64,000 nucleotides of DNA, taken from the NCBI RefSeq assembly GCF_003233845.1, contig NZ_QKRB01000028.1:1-64000 (forward strand). Reading direction: 5' to 3'. Positions 16,697 through 25,095 of this stretch are shown piece by piece. The first letter of the stretch is position 1. The number at the start of each line of letters is the position of its first letter. Both the position numbers and the translations under genes were made by a program. The stretch comes from Paenibacillus sambharensis (GTDB lineage Bacteria > Bacillota > Bacilli > Paenibacillales > Paenibacillaceae). The notes under the pieces are model-generated. The model had not been told where the DNA came from and searched no databases. It was given only the letters and a program-made list of their open reading frames with translations.

Positions 16697-17113
16697 ATGC
16701 ATGAGATCAGAGAAATGGTAATCGAAGATTACCCTTCATTAATCGAATTATGGAATAGAACAGAGGGATTGGCTATTGGCGAGGCTGACTCTGAAGAAGC
16801 TATTGATCATTATCTGCAGCGGAATCCGGGCATGAGCTTCGTATGCGCAGATGAGAATAAAATTATTGGGACCGTTATGTGCGGGCATGACGGACGCCGG
16901 GGCTATCTTTACCATGTTGCTGTGGATCAGGACTATCGGGGAAGGAACCTTGCCCAAGAGCTGGTCAAGCGCAGTTTATCCAGGCTGAGCGAAGAAGGCA
17001 TACATAGATGCCATATCTTGGTCATTGCCGATAACGAGATTGGCAAACACTTCTGGACCAAGACTGGCTGGAACAGAAGAGATGGGATCTTATTATATTC
17101 TCATGAGACCTAG
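16697..17113 (+). CDS. GNAT acetyltransferase
   Basis: This 138-residue GNAT has a textbook motif A: GYLYHVAVDQDYRGRNLAQE, then LVKRSLSRL. Its C-terminus is KHFWTKTGWNRRDG. The length and shape match the YpeA/PhnO-like group of small N-acetyltransferases. ATG 16697 is eight bases after AAAGGG; ATG 16688 and GTG 16679 are alternatives. A HIT gene follows after 29 bp. Confidence 0.85.
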   Translation: MHEIREMVIEDYPSLIELWNRTEGLAIGEADSEEAIDHYLQRNPGMSFVCADENKIIGTVMCGHDGRRGYLYHVAVDQDYRGRNLAQELVKRSLSRLSEEGIHRCHILVIADNEIGKHFWTKTGWNRRDGILLYSHET

Positions 17114-17142
17114 AACGAAGCTAAGTCTGAAAGGGGCAGGTC

Positions 17143-17490
17143 ATGATAGTTAACAGTTGCGTTTTTTGTAGAATCATTGATCGGCAAGAGCCAGCTCAGA
17201 TTATTTACGAGGATGACCACGTTATATCCTTTTATGGACTGCATTCTGTGACGAATGCACATGTCCTTGTTGTTCCCAAGAAGCATATCAGGAATGTGCT
17301 AGATATTAAGGAAGAAGATCAGGAATACATATTGAAGATCCATCTAGGGATACAACAGGTTGCGAAAATCTTAAACATTGATAAATCAGGATTCCGTGTC
17401 GTCACGAACACTGGGGTACACGGACAGCAAGAAATATATCATATCCACTACCATGTCATAGGCGGACGGCAATTAATATGGGAATTTTAG
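17143..17490 (+). CDS. HIT-family nucleotide hydrolase/transferase
   Basis: The 115-residue HIT protein has CVFCRIIDRQEPAQIIYED at the N-terminus and the histidine triad HIHYHVIGG at residues near 104-112. Family members (Hint/Fhit-like) cleave AMP or AMP-lysine from nucleoside phosphoramidates. The two N-terminal cysteines resemble half of the zinc site of Hint-type proteins. ATG 17143 follows AAAGGGGCAGG. The stop lies inside the next GNAT ORF (13-bp overlap), so the pair is translationally linked. Confidence 0.9.
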   Translation: MIVNSCVFCRIIDRQEPAQIIYEDDHVISFYGLHSVTNAHVLVVPKKHIRNVLDIKEEDQEYILKIHLGIQQVAKILNIDKSGFRVVTNTGVHGQQEIYHIHYHVIGGRQLIWEF

Positions 17491-17933
17491 TTGTCCTTGA
17501 AGAAGACCTCCATCTGTCATTAAGGAATTCAAATATTGAACTGTTGTCTTTGTGTGTGTATGGCGATGGCACTAAAGTGAACAGGGTTCTGGAATCGTAC
17601 TTTGAAAGCAATGGCAAGCATTTATCAGGCTGTCTTATAGATAATGATTTAGTAGGATTGATCGGGATCGAAATGATGTCTGAATCGGCTGCCAGGTTGA
17701 CGCATATATCGGTTTCTCTAAGCCAACAGAAGCAAGGCATGGGCAGAGCGATGATTGCGGAAACGCTAAGTCATTTTGATCTACAATCACTTGAAGCTGA
17801 AACGGATCAAGAAGCTGTAGGTTTTTACAGAAGCTTAGGTTTTGCCGAACATAGTCTAGGAGAGAAGTACCCGGGGGTTGAACGCTTTAGATGCGTTATT
17901 GTTAAGGGATCTGGTACAGAGGTGAATGGATGA
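17478..17933 (+). CDS. GNAT acetyltransferase
   Basis: This 151-residue GNAT has the strand LTHISVSLSQQKQGMGRAMIAE (motif A) and the C-terminal EAVGFYRSLGFAEHS. It overlaps the HIT gene by 13 bp at its start and the next GNAT by 4 bp at its end. The three form a compact operon, perhaps acetylating a nucleotide-linked substrate. The RBS lies within the HIT coding sequence (GGCGG). Confidence 0.85.
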   Translation: MGILVVLEEDLHLSLRNSNIELLSLCVYGDGTKVNRVLESYFESNGKHLSGCLIDNDLVGLIGIEMMSESAARLTHISVSLSQQKQGMGRAMIAETLSHFDLQSLEAETDQEAVGFYRSLGFAEHSLGEKYPGVERFRCVIVKGSGTEVNG

Positions 17934-18375
17934 ATCAGGAAATCGTGGTCAGACGGGCAGTTAGTGAAGATGCTGAGTCTTTAATGAAGCTGAATTATGA
18001 TTTTAACGGCGTCCTCATGGATGAAGAAGAAGTTCGTAAACGATTGACAGATTCAAGAGAATTGGTTGTGTTAGGTACACTGGATGGCATACCTGTTGGG
18101 TTTGCGTGTGCCCAATATTTCCAGTCCTTTTGCTATCGAAATCTAATGGGCGAAATAACCGAAATGTATGTGAGTGAGGAAGTCAGAAGAAGAGGGCTGG
18201 CGTCGTTAATGATATCTTTCATCGAAAGAGAATTATTGGCTATGGGTGTGACAAGCCTTAAGATACTTACTGGGAAAAAAACGAACCTGCGATACATACC
18301 TATATGACAAATGGCTATCGCAAACAGGATGAGGTTGTACTGCATAAGACCCTCACTAAAGGAGCGGCTGAATGA
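17930..18375 (+). pseudogene. GNAT acetyltransferase, frameshifted near its C-terminus at an A7 run
   Basis: ATG 17930 starts a normal GNAT with motif A (EMYVSEEVRRRGLASLMISF). The frame ends early at 18307, after TGKKTNLRYIPI. Adding one A at the A7 run 18275-18281 yields the expected GNAT end (KKNEPAIHTYMTNGYRKQDEV), reaching TGA 18373. That TGA overlaps the ATG of the following Nudix ORF as ATGA, supporting the repaired frame as the ancestral one. The truncated product would lack only the last strands. Confidence 0.8.
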
Positions 18376-18515
18376 GTACTCCTAAACATATACTCTCAGC
18401 AGCAGCTATTGTTGTGAATGAGAAGAATGAATTGCTGCTTATTAAAGGACCACGCAGGGGCTGGGAGATGCCAGGTGGTCAGGTGGAAGAAGGAGAATCC
18501 TTGAGCCAAGATTGA
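18372..18515 (+). pseudogene. Nudix hydrolase, truncated inside the Nudix box
   Basis: The 47-codon ORF starts at ATG 18372, overlapping the previous gene's ancestral stop. It encodes HILSAAAIVVNEKNELLLIKG and WEMPGGQVEEGESLSQD, the first strand and the first half of a Nudix box. The catalytic REUxEExGU half and the rest of the domain are missing, so no hydrolase activity is expected. Confidence 0.8.
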
Positions 18516-18645
18516 ATCAGAGGAGCATCATGACTAACGAACTGACGAGTTACAAATGTTATCTATATGTTTAGACACTTTATACTTTTACAGTCTAATG
18601 GATTCGCTGAAATAAATATAAACATTTAGAAAAATAGAGGAGGCT

Positions 18646-18831
18646 ATTACGGATTTTTATTGGGTTTCGGCCATATACCCGCTGATCCTTCTGTCGCTGG
18701 TTATATTGTTTTTTGTAGGACTATATAAGTTTGTAAACCGATTAATACAGCACACAAAAGAAACGCAAGCCGCCTTGAAGAGGATAGAAAATAAAGTAGA
18801 CCAGTTAACAGAAGAGTTGAGACGTAAATAG
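18646..18831 (+). CDS. Small membrane protein, DUF4083-like, with non-standard start
   Basis: After GAGGAGG the frame begins ATT ACG GAT with no ATG, GTG or TTG. It encodes about 60 residues: an N-terminal membrane helix (YPLILLSLVILFFVGLYKFV) and a helical, charged tail (LKRIENKVDQLTEELRRK). The helix-plus-coiled-coil layout resembles DUF4083 proteins of bacilli. Translation would need ATT (2 bases after the SD) or ACG (5 bases). The gene is either silenced or uses a rare start. Confidence 0.55.
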   Translation: MTDFYWVSAIYPLILLSLVILFFVGLYKFVNRLIQHTKETQAALKRIENKVDQLTEELRRK

Positions 18832-18886
18832 AAAGAGTATTATTCCACAATTCTATATGACACGATTAATAGAAGGGCTGTGAGTA

Positions 18887-19369
18887 ATGAAGTTTTTTAA
18901 AATTCTCATATTGACTATGATTATTTTAGTATTGTTCAGTGCTTGTCATAATGGCAATCAAAAGATGATCGAAAAAGAAACAGTTGAAGGCTTTATAATA
19001 GAAACGACGGAACTAAACGGGGAAACTGTTAAAACAACGGGGTACATGAAAGTAAACGCCATTACTTATATATATGAAAGCGAACATAAAATCTCTACTC
19101 GAATACGTGCTATAGAAGACTACTATGACATCGATGGGAATTATCAGAAGACAATAATCTTTGACAATTCTATTGAAAATAACAAAATGCTGCTCACCAA
19201 AGATACCGATGAAGCCAAGGAAGAGGCCGTGGGACCATTAACGATACATTTACCAGACGGAACTACAGAGTTTAAAAGTGATGAGTTAACGGCTGAGCAG
19301 ATTAATGATATAAGAGAGCATGTAATAAAGCAAACTGAATTAATTCACATTCCTGGATCCAAGTCTTAG
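18887..19369 (+). CDS. Lipoprotein of unknown function
   Basis: The 160-residue protein has a lipoprotein signal ending in lipobox FSAC (near residue 20), followed by a hydrophilic mature domain containing EGFIIETTELNGETVKTTGYM and a C-terminal helix. ATG 18887 has a weak upstream site (GTGAG). It is probably anchored to the outer face of the membrane. The family is not recognised. Confidence 0.65.
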   Translation: MKFFKILILTMIILVLFSACHNGNQKMIEKETVEGFIIETTELNGETVKTTGYMKVNAITYIYESEHKISTRIRAIEDYYDIDGNYQKTIIFDNSIENNKMLLTKDTDEAKEEAVGPLTIHLPDGTTEFKSDELTAEQINDIREHVIKQTELIHIPGSKS

Positions 19370-19409
19370 CGGGTGAGAAGGGTAGAGTGGACTTTGAGAA
19401 AGAAGGTAA

Positions 19410-19984
19410 ATGTCATTGAAAATAAACATTCGAATGATTCGTGATGATGATGCTGCAGCGATTTCGGCGGCTTTTCAAGATCAGGGGTGGATAAACCGAT
19501 TGATCAGTATAAACGTTACTATGCGGAGCAGGAGAGAGGAGAACGAGTCACTCTTATAGCTGAGATCGATGGATCTTTCACGGGGTATGTAAATATCCTT
19601 TGGAGCTCACATTACTTGTATTTTAGAGAACATAACATTCCCGAAATCAATGATTTCAATGTGCTGATCAAGTTTCGAAGGATGGGGATCGGATCTAAGT
19701 TGATGGATATAGCTGAGGAAATGATAAGGGAACGCTCCAAGGTTGCTGACATCGGAGTGGGGCTTTACTCAGACTATGGAAATGCTCAAGTGCTCTATGT
19801 TAAGCGTGGTTATGTACCGGATAGTCAAGGGATTCACAACGGTCAGCGATTCATTCAATACGGTGAGAAGGTTACTATCGATGACGATATCGTACTTTAC
19901 TTCACGAAAAAATTAGCTACAAAAGGTATACAAGGAGATAAGAACCATGAATCAAGAACTGAGTGCTTTAATTCTAAGAAGTAA
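19410..19984 (+). pseudogene. GNAT acetyltransferase, frameshifted near codon 26
   Basis: ATG 19410 (after GAAGGTAA) encodes SLKINIRMIRDDDAAAISAAF and QDQGW, the standard GNAT N-terminus. The frame is then lost at GGGGTGG (19484-19490) and the remainder is read one frame back: DKPIDQYKRYYAEQERGERV, then FRRMGIGSKLMDIAEEM as motif A. Restoring one G gives a complete GNAT of about 190 residues. The longest intact frame starts at GTG 19487. Its end overlaps the next gene by 38 bp. Confidence 0.75.
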
Positions 19985-20336
19985 AATGGATTATGAAAGA
20001 TTAGAGGCAGTAAGGATGACCGACTTATGTGAAATCCCGGAGATAATTCCGCATCTCTTAGAATGGACACAAGATCTAAATTGGCCAGTGGCAATTCCCA
20101 TCATCGAGAAATTATTAGCGTACCCGGTCTTCCCGATATTCACCACTCAAGATGGCATTTGGAAGGATAATGTAATTCAATATTATATCAGAGAATTGTC
20201 GCTCGAATATAAGACTGCATTCACAGAAGAGTTAGTACGGATTGTTGAAAATCCCACTGATGATGAAATAGACGATGAGGTTGTGAAGTCAGCAGCATCA
20301 GCGTTGGAAGAAATCAACCAATTCTTACTTTCTTAA
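19947..20336 (+). CDS. DUF5071 protein
   Basis: The 129-residue protein shows PHLLEWTQDLNWPVAIPIIEKLL, the conserved core of DUF5071 proteins (LP-K-D pattern, then W-QD-NWPVA), and a helical C-terminus. It is thought to be a small helical-repeat protein with no known reaction. ATG 19947 follows AAGGAGATAAG. Confidence 0.8.
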   Translation: MNQELSALILRSKMDYERLEAVRMTDLCEIPEIIPHLLEWTQDLNWPVAIPIIEKLLAYPVFPIFTTQDGIWKDNVIQYYIRELSLEYKTAFTEELVRIVENPTDDEIDDEVVKSAASALEEINQFLLS

Positions 20337-20443
20337 TGTACCTTGCTTGTCTTCGTCTGTCACCCTAAAGACCTAAGCTTTTCGCAGTACCAACTAAACA
20401 TTGTCTGGTAAAATAACCTGGCAGCGTTTGGTGAAATTATTTG

Positions 20444-20457
20444 TGTAATCGCTTACA
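20444..20457 (+). promoter_or_regulatory. CcpA catabolite-responsive element (cre) upstream of xylanase
   Basis: TGTAATCGCTTACA is a palindrome (TGTAA-tcgc-TTACA) agreeing closely with the Firmicute cre consensus TGNAANCGNWNNCA. It lies 97 bp upstream of the xylanase ATG and overlaps a possible -10 (TACAAT), so bound CcpA would block transcription when preferred sugars are present. Confidence 0.75.
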
Positions 20458-20554
20458 ATATACATCAAAAAAGGAGGCATGTGCGGCGGTCGGTTGTGCT
20501 GTAGTTCATTTAAGGAAAGCAACACCCATTTTATCCAGAGAAGGAGAATGACTA

Positions 20555-21636
20555 ATGAAGCACAAGAGAATGAGATTATGGTTGGCAGCTTTGCTCTGCA
20601 TTGCGCTTGCATTACCTGCAGTTAGCGTACAGGCAGCAACTACGATCACGTCTAACCAGACCGGCAATCATGATGGATACGACTATGAATTCTGGAAGGA
20701 TAGCGGCGGCTCTGGAAGTATGACGCTGAACAGCGGCGGTACGTTCAGTGCCCAGTGGAGCAATATCAACAATATTTTGTTCCGGAAAGGCAAGAAATTT
20801 AACGAAACCCAGACCCATCAGCAGATTGGAACATATCACTGAGCTACAGTGCCATCTTCCAGCCCAATGGCAATTCATATCTGACACTCTATGGGTGGAC
20901 GGTTGATCCGCTTGTAGAGTTTTACATTGTTGACAGCTGGGGTACCTACCGTCCAACCGGAACGAAGAAGGGTACAATTAACGTAGACGGTGGGACTTAT
21001 GATATTTATGAAACCACCCGTACCAACCAGCCTTCCATCAAGGGAACGGCAACCTTCAAGCAGTATTGGAGCGTCCGGACCTCGAAGCGCACCAGCGGAA
21101 CGATATCGGTTAGCGAACATTTTAAAGCATGGGAAAACCTAGGCATGAGAATGGGTAAAATGTACGAAGTTGCGCTCACGGTTGAAGGCTACCAAAGCAG
21201 CGGAAATGCTCATGTGACCAGTAACACACTCACAATTGGCGGAAGCGGCGGCGGCTCAACTCCTCCTCCAACCACGGGTGCGAAGAAGGAAGCAGAGAGC
21301 ATGACCAAGAGCGGCCAATACACGGGCAATATCAGCTCGCCCTTCACGGGAGTCGCTCTGTACGCGAATAACGATTCGGTCAAATACACGCAATATTTCG
21401 AGAGCGGCACACACAGTTTCTCACTGCGCGGGGCATCTAATAATTCCAACATGGCCAGAGTCGATTTGAAAATCGGCGGCCAGACGAAGGGTACCTTCTA
21501 TTTTGGCGGCAGCTATCCAGCGGTCTATACCCTGAACAATATCAGCCATGGAACAGGTAATCAGGAGATTGAGCTCGTTGTTACGGCTGACAACGGAAAT
21601 TGGGATGCTTTCATTGATTACTTGGAGATCAAGTAG
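20555..21636 (+). pseudogene. GH11 endo-xylanase with CBM36, split by a single-base frameshift
   Basis: ATG 20555 behind AGAAGGAGAATG starts a signal peptide ending VSVQA. A GH11 jelly-roll follows ([37 protein letters not shown]). At about 20829 the frame is lost. The next frame continues exactly ([17 protein letters not shown]) with the nucleophile segment [18 protein letters not shown] and the acid/base segment [11 protein letters not shown] Gly/Pro linker then leads to a C-terminal calcium-dependent xylan-binding CBM36 ([21 protein letters not shown]). One missing A explains the split. If real, only a 95-residue stub is made. Regulation is by the cre site upstream. Confidence 0.9.
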
Positions 21637-21659
21637 AGAATCTGCAGCATGGCGCTTTG

Positions 21660-21699
21660 TCCTGGCGGGATCTGTTCCCGCTGGGATTTTTGTTATTTA
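21660..21699 (+). terminator. Rho-independent terminator of the xylanase gene
   Basis: TCC-tg-GCGGG-atctgtt-CCCGC-tg-GGA forms a stem with one internal mismatch and is followed by TTTTTGTTATTT. Confidence 0.8.
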
Positions 21700-21822
21700 A
21701 GCAGGCCGCTAAGAATGCTGCATCTTATGATTTCATAATCATTATTTCCAGAAAATAGATGGGATGCTATAATTGAAGTCATTGCAGCTATTAGCTTTGG
21801 AAGGTAAGGGATACATATAGAC

Positions 21823-22419
21823 ATGTTCAAGAAAACATGGATCAAGGCAGTCGTCGTCTTAATCGTTCTATTGTTAAGTGTTACAGTTTATCTGGGAATC
21901 AGCATATGGACATTCAGCGGGAATAATCAGCTCGTTAAGACAGACGCAGCCGTGGTCCTCGGCGCAGCTGCCTGGAACGATGAACCGTCCCCGGTTTTAC
22001 GAGAACGGATCAACCATGCCATCTGGCTGTATGAGAATGGGTACGTCGATAAAATTATTTTCACCGGCGGCAAAGGAACTGGCGATAAATATGCAGAGTC
22101 GGAGGTTGCAAGGGAGTACGCCTTTAAGAATGGTATTAGTAGGGGGGATATTCTCGTTGAGACGAAATCAACCATCACGGAAGAAAATCTACAATACGCC
22201 AATGAGATTGCTTCAGTGTATGGTCTGAAAACATTTACGATCGTAAGTGATCCGTTACATATGAAGCGGGCCATTGTGATGGCCAACAATATGGGGATGG
22301 GAGCCTACTCATCGCCAACTCAAACCTCGGCCTATCAGACACTCGGCAGCAAGGTCCCGTTTTTCTTCCGGGAATTGTTTTATTACGCAGGATATTTGAT
22401 CAGTCAGCCATTTCGGTGA
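21823..22419 (+). CDS. YdcF/SanA-like membrane-anchored DUF218 protein
   Basis: This 198-residue protein has one N-terminal membrane helix (AVVVLIVLLLSVTVYLGISIW), then the DUF218 core: DAAVVLGAAAW, RINHAIWLYENGYVDKIIFTGG, SEVAREYAFKNG, ETKSTITEENLQYA and TIVSDPLHMKRA. Family members such as SanA and YdcF act in envelope barrier function, and some bind S-adenosylmethionine. The domain is expected outside the membrane. ATG 21823; it is probably monocistronic or linked to the next gene (28-bp gap). Confidence 0.85.
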   Translation: MFKKTWIKAVVVLIVLLLSVTVYLGISIWTFSGNNQLVKTDAAVVLGAAAWNDEPSPVLRERINHAIWLYENGYVDKIIFTGGKGTGDKYAESEVAREYAFKNGISRGDILVETKSTITEENLQYANEIASVYGLKTFTIVSDPLHMKRAIVMANNMGMGAYSSPTQTSAYQTLGSKVPFFFRELFYYAGYLISQPFR

Positions 22420-22446
22420 ATTTTTCAGTAGAGGAAGGATTTATGA

Positions 22447-22782
22447 ATGACAATAATCAGTATCGTTGCAGCGATATTAATTGCTATCTATCTTCATCCT
22501 TACGGGTTGATTCTAATCATGTGTGTTACTTTTGGTTTGGTTCTGAGTAATCGCAGACGAACCATGAGGATAGAATCCGACCTTCAGAAGATAAAAGAAA
22601 AGTTAGGCATTGAAGAGAAAGATGAATTTAATATGCCGAACGAAGAAATCGAAGAGGAATTGGAAGCAGAATATTTAAGTGAGGAAGAACGAATAAAACT
22701 GAATGAACTAAACAAGCAAATCGAGAACGAACTAGAAGAATATGATAGAGCGCAAGAAGGTGAAAATAATAAGGGGAAGTAG
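22447..22782 (+). CDS. Membrane-anchored acidic coiled-coil protein
   Basis: The 111-residue protein has two close hydrophobic stretches (TIISIVAAILIAIYLHPYG and LILIMCVTFGLVLS), followed by a strongly acidic helical tail with heptad-like spacing (LQKIKEKLGIEEKDE, EEERIKLNELNKQIENELEEY). The function is unknown. It may be co-transcribed with the YdcF-like gene. Confidence 0.6.
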   Translation: MTIISIVAAILIAIYLHPYGLILIMCVTFGLVLSNRRRTMRIESDLQKIKEKLGIEEKDEFNMPNEEIEEELEAEYLSEEERIKLNELNKQIENELEEYDRAQEGENNKGK

Positions 22783-22902
22783 ATGCTGAATCAAGCCGCT
22801 TGATGTGGTGCGGGATTTCATTGTTAAGTCTCGGAGGGAAGATCTGCTATCTAATTGAGAACTTTATGTTTAACAACATCATGAGAAAGACGGTCGAACA
22901 TT

Positions 22903-23388
22903 TTGAATACTCACAAGGTTGTTATCTTTAGTAATTGTGTACTGGTTAGTCTATTCGTCGTGTTTTGGTATATCGCTTTCAGCTCACAGGAATTTTCCAA
23001 ATTATTAGATTCGGCGGGGACTGCTATCTGCGGAACAGCTATAGTGGCATACCTCATTATTCTGGATAAGTATTTAAGAAATCAAGCCAATCGAAGAGGC
23101 TATCGTTTAGTTTCATTCAGTATTCTTGTTGTGAACTTTGTTGTCTCGCGATTTTACTACCACAATTCAGATTATTATGCTTCAGATTCTGTGTACATTT
23201 ACTTCTCAACCCTTCCGCATTTAATCTACTTGCCAGGGCTTATACGGGCATTCATTAGGTCAACTACCAACGCAAGCCAGCAGGAGATAGATTGGTTGGA
23301 AGATGGGGGATTAATAAGCAGGTTTTATTATATAGGATTATTAGCACTGGCAGTGTTGTTAGGTTACATAACCCACCAAGTGGCATGA
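22903..23388 (+). CDS. Hypothetical membrane protein, 161 aa
   Basis: Four hydrophobic segments are visible (VVIFSNCVLVSLFVVFWYIAF, AICGTAIVAYLIILDKY, LVSFSILVVNFVVSRFYY and IGLLALAVLLGYITHQ). It starts at TTG 22903; a weak GGTCGAAC precedes it. No family is recognised. It is followed 30 bp later by a macro-domain gene. Confidence 0.55.
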   Translation: MNTHKVVIFSNCVLVSLFVVFWYIAFSSQEFSKLLDSAGTAICGTAIVAYLIILDKYLRNQANRRGYRLVSFSILVVNFVVSRFYYHNSDYYASDSVYIYFSTLPHLIYLPGLIRAFIRSTTNASQQEIDWLEDGGLISRFYYIGLLALAVLLGYITHQVA

Positions 23389-23418
23389 GCACCTGGAGAT
23401 GAAGAGAGGAAATAAGGT

Positions 23419-23841
23419 ATGGAATTTAAAGAGATAAAGAAAGACCTGTTTAAGATGCCGGAAGAGTATGCATTGGCACACTGTATATCAGCAGATGCAA
23501 AAATGAGTGCTGGTATTGCTGTAGAATTCAAGAAAAGATTCAAGTTGTCCAGTCTTCAGGAGGATGCAAGACAGGATCGGCTGCAGGTTGGAAGCTGTTA
23601 CAAGGTGGGCAGAGTACTCAACCTGGCTACGAAACCAAAATATTGGCAGAAGCCTACATACGATACATTAACCGCTTCTCTAAAGACGATGAGGAAGATC
23701 TGTCTTAGCGACAGTATTACTCAAATCGCGATGCCAGAAATCGGCTGCGGGCTAGATAAGCTGCAGTGGGGCAAGGTCCGAGAAATTTTGCATGAGATCT
23801 TTAAGGATACTGACATAGAGATCGTAATTTGCAGGATTTAA
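23419..23841 (+). CDS. Macro-domain protein (TARG1/ALC1-like branch)
   Basis: The 140-residue macro domain begins with KKDLFKMPEEYALAHCISADAKMSAGIAVEFKKRF. It contains the phosphate loop QIAMPEIGCGLDKLQWGKV near the C-terminus. The ALAHCIS-D--M--GIA pattern is typical of stand-alone macro domains that hydrolyse ADP-ribose esters or deacetylate O-acetyl-ADP-ribose. It acts in the cytosol. ATG 23419 follows AGAGAGGAAATAAGG. No ADP-ribosyltransferase is seen nearby. Confidence 0.85.
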   Translation: MEFKEIKKDLFKMPEEYALAHCISADAKMSAGIAVEFKKRFKLSSLQEDARQDRLQVGSCYKVGRVLNLATKPKYWQKPTYDTLTASLKTMRKICLSDSITQIAMPEIGCGLDKLQWGKVREILHEIFKDTDIEIVICRI

Positions 23842-23883
23842 CGAAGTCATTAATACGGATGCCTATCGATAGGAGTGGTAGCC

Positions 23884-24441
23884 ATGAAGTTCATTCTCAT
23901 ATTTGGACCGCAGGCTGTCGGTAAAATGACGGTTGGGCATGAGCTGACGAAGATAACCGATCTGAAATTATTTCATAATCATATGTCAATTGAGTTATTC
24001 CATCCTTTCTTCGGTTTCGGGAGGGAGACCTGGAGATTAGCTAATCTGCTGAGAAGAGAGTTTTTCGAATCGTATGCCTCCAGTAACCAATACGGACTTA
24101 TCTTCACTTATGTTTGGGGATTCGATCTGCAAGAGGATTGGGAATTTGTTAATCAGACTTGTGAAATCTTCGAGTCGAAGGATGCGGAGGTATATTTTGT
24201 TGAATTGGAAAGCAGTCTTGAAGAGAGGCTAAAACGCAATGTAACGCCGTACAGACTTGAGCAGAAGCCTACCAAGAGAAACACGGAACAGTCTGAACAA
24301 GATCTAAGAGCCACTATGGACAAACACAGGCTGAGCTCCTATGAAGGGGAAATAACGCGGAGCAATTATGTCAGAATTAATAATACGGATATGAGTCCCG
24401 AGGAAGTCGCCAGAATGGTCAAGGAACGGTTCCTATTGTAA
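23884..24441 (+). CDS. P-loop kinase-like protein
   Basis: The 185-residue protein has a Walker A loop near the N-terminus (FGPQAVGKMTVGHEL), followed by LKLFHNHMSIELFHPFF and an acidic Walker B-like segment VYFVELESSLEERLKRN. It belongs to the small P-loop kinases related to shikimate or adenylate kinases that are often annotated AAA family. The phosphate acceptor is unknown. ATG 23884 is preferred to GTG 23875 because ATAGGAGTGG is then correctly spaced. Confidence 0.8.
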   Translation: MKFILIFGPQAVGKMTVGHELTKITDLKLFHNHMSIELFHPFFGFGRETWRLANLLRREFFESYASSNQYGLIFTYVWGFDLQEDWEFVNQTCEIFESKDAEVYFVELESSLEERLKRNVTPYRLEQKPTKRNTEQSEQDLRATMDKHRLSSYEGEITRSNYVRINNTDMSPEEVARMVKERFLL

Positions 24442-24491
24442 GTGTGCAGCGGGCAGCATTTTGCAGCTTATTATACATGTGGAGGTAACTG

Positions 24492-24620
24492 ATGCTGGGG
24501 CAAACGGTATTGGTAACGATTGATGAGGTTACGTTTCAGCTTAAGGAGCGGCATGCTTTTCGGTGGCTGGAGGATTTGGGTATTGTGAAGCGTGGAACAC
24601 TGCCAAAAACAGTACTATAG
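24492..24620 (+). pseudogene. N-terminal relic of a protein-kinase/APH-like protein
   Basis: ATG 24492, seven bases after GGAGG, opens 42 codons (GQTVLVTIDEVTFQLKERH, then FRWLEDLG) before TAG 24618. The opening resembles Paenibacillus Ser/Thr-kinase-like or aminoglycoside-phosphotransferase-like proteins, in which this segment precedes the kinase domain. The kinase domain itself is missing, so it is a relic. Confidence 0.55.
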
Positions 24621-24665
24621 ATCGGTTGAAATACCGGACGTTAAGCTAAAAAAGGGTGAAACATC

Positions 24666-25094
24666 ATACAGTGGACTAAAGTGAAAAAACGGGTAGAAGA
24701 ATTATTTTGTGATGAGATGAAATCAAGAGTCACTCTCTTCACAACCTGGTACAAGAATAGTGGGAGTCCTGACCGGGGAGTTGGGGCAGTTGTGCTTGAC
24801 GGGGAGATCATATACGAAGCCAACACCGACAAATGGATCAAGAATGGAGAGGAAAATATCGAGAGGATGGAATTCATTCGTCTTCTTCAGGAGTATCCTA
24901 ATTTATCTATTCAAGATGCCCTTCAATCAGATGTTGAGTTAGTTAAAGGTCTTGCTCTTATCGATAGGCGAGTGGGAAGGAGAAAGCTCAAAACAATGGA
25001 CTGTCAAGAATTCTTGAACAGCGATTTTCTCAAGATTTTGTATGAAGCAAGGTGCGGGGAAGAAGGAATAGGAGCAATGAAAAGGAGCTGGTAA
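24666..25094 (+). CDS. SF0329-family protein (copy 2), apparent ATA start
   Basis: This protein is a divergent paralogue of the one at 16152. The frame reads ATA-CAG-TGG-ACT-AAA-GTG, giving x-QWTKVKKRVEELFCDEMKSR against MQWSRLKKQLEDCLCDSLKGR in copy 1. The ATA therefore occupies the initiator position, nine bases after AAGGG. The alternative is GTG 24681, which cuts into the conserved N-terminus and has no spaced RBS. The C-terminal part matches as well (GLALIDRRVGRRKLKTMD against RALSMFDKRLGKKRLAQME). Either AUA is used as a start or expression is reduced. Function unknown. Confidence 0.65.
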   Translation: MQWTKVKKRVEELFCDEMKSRVTLFTTWYKNSGSPDRGVGAVVLDGEIIYEANTDKWIKNGEENIERMEFIRLLQEYPNLSIQDALQSDVELVKGLALIDRRVGRRKLKTMDCQEFLNSDFLKILYEARCGEEGIGAMKRSW

Positions 25095-25095
25095 T

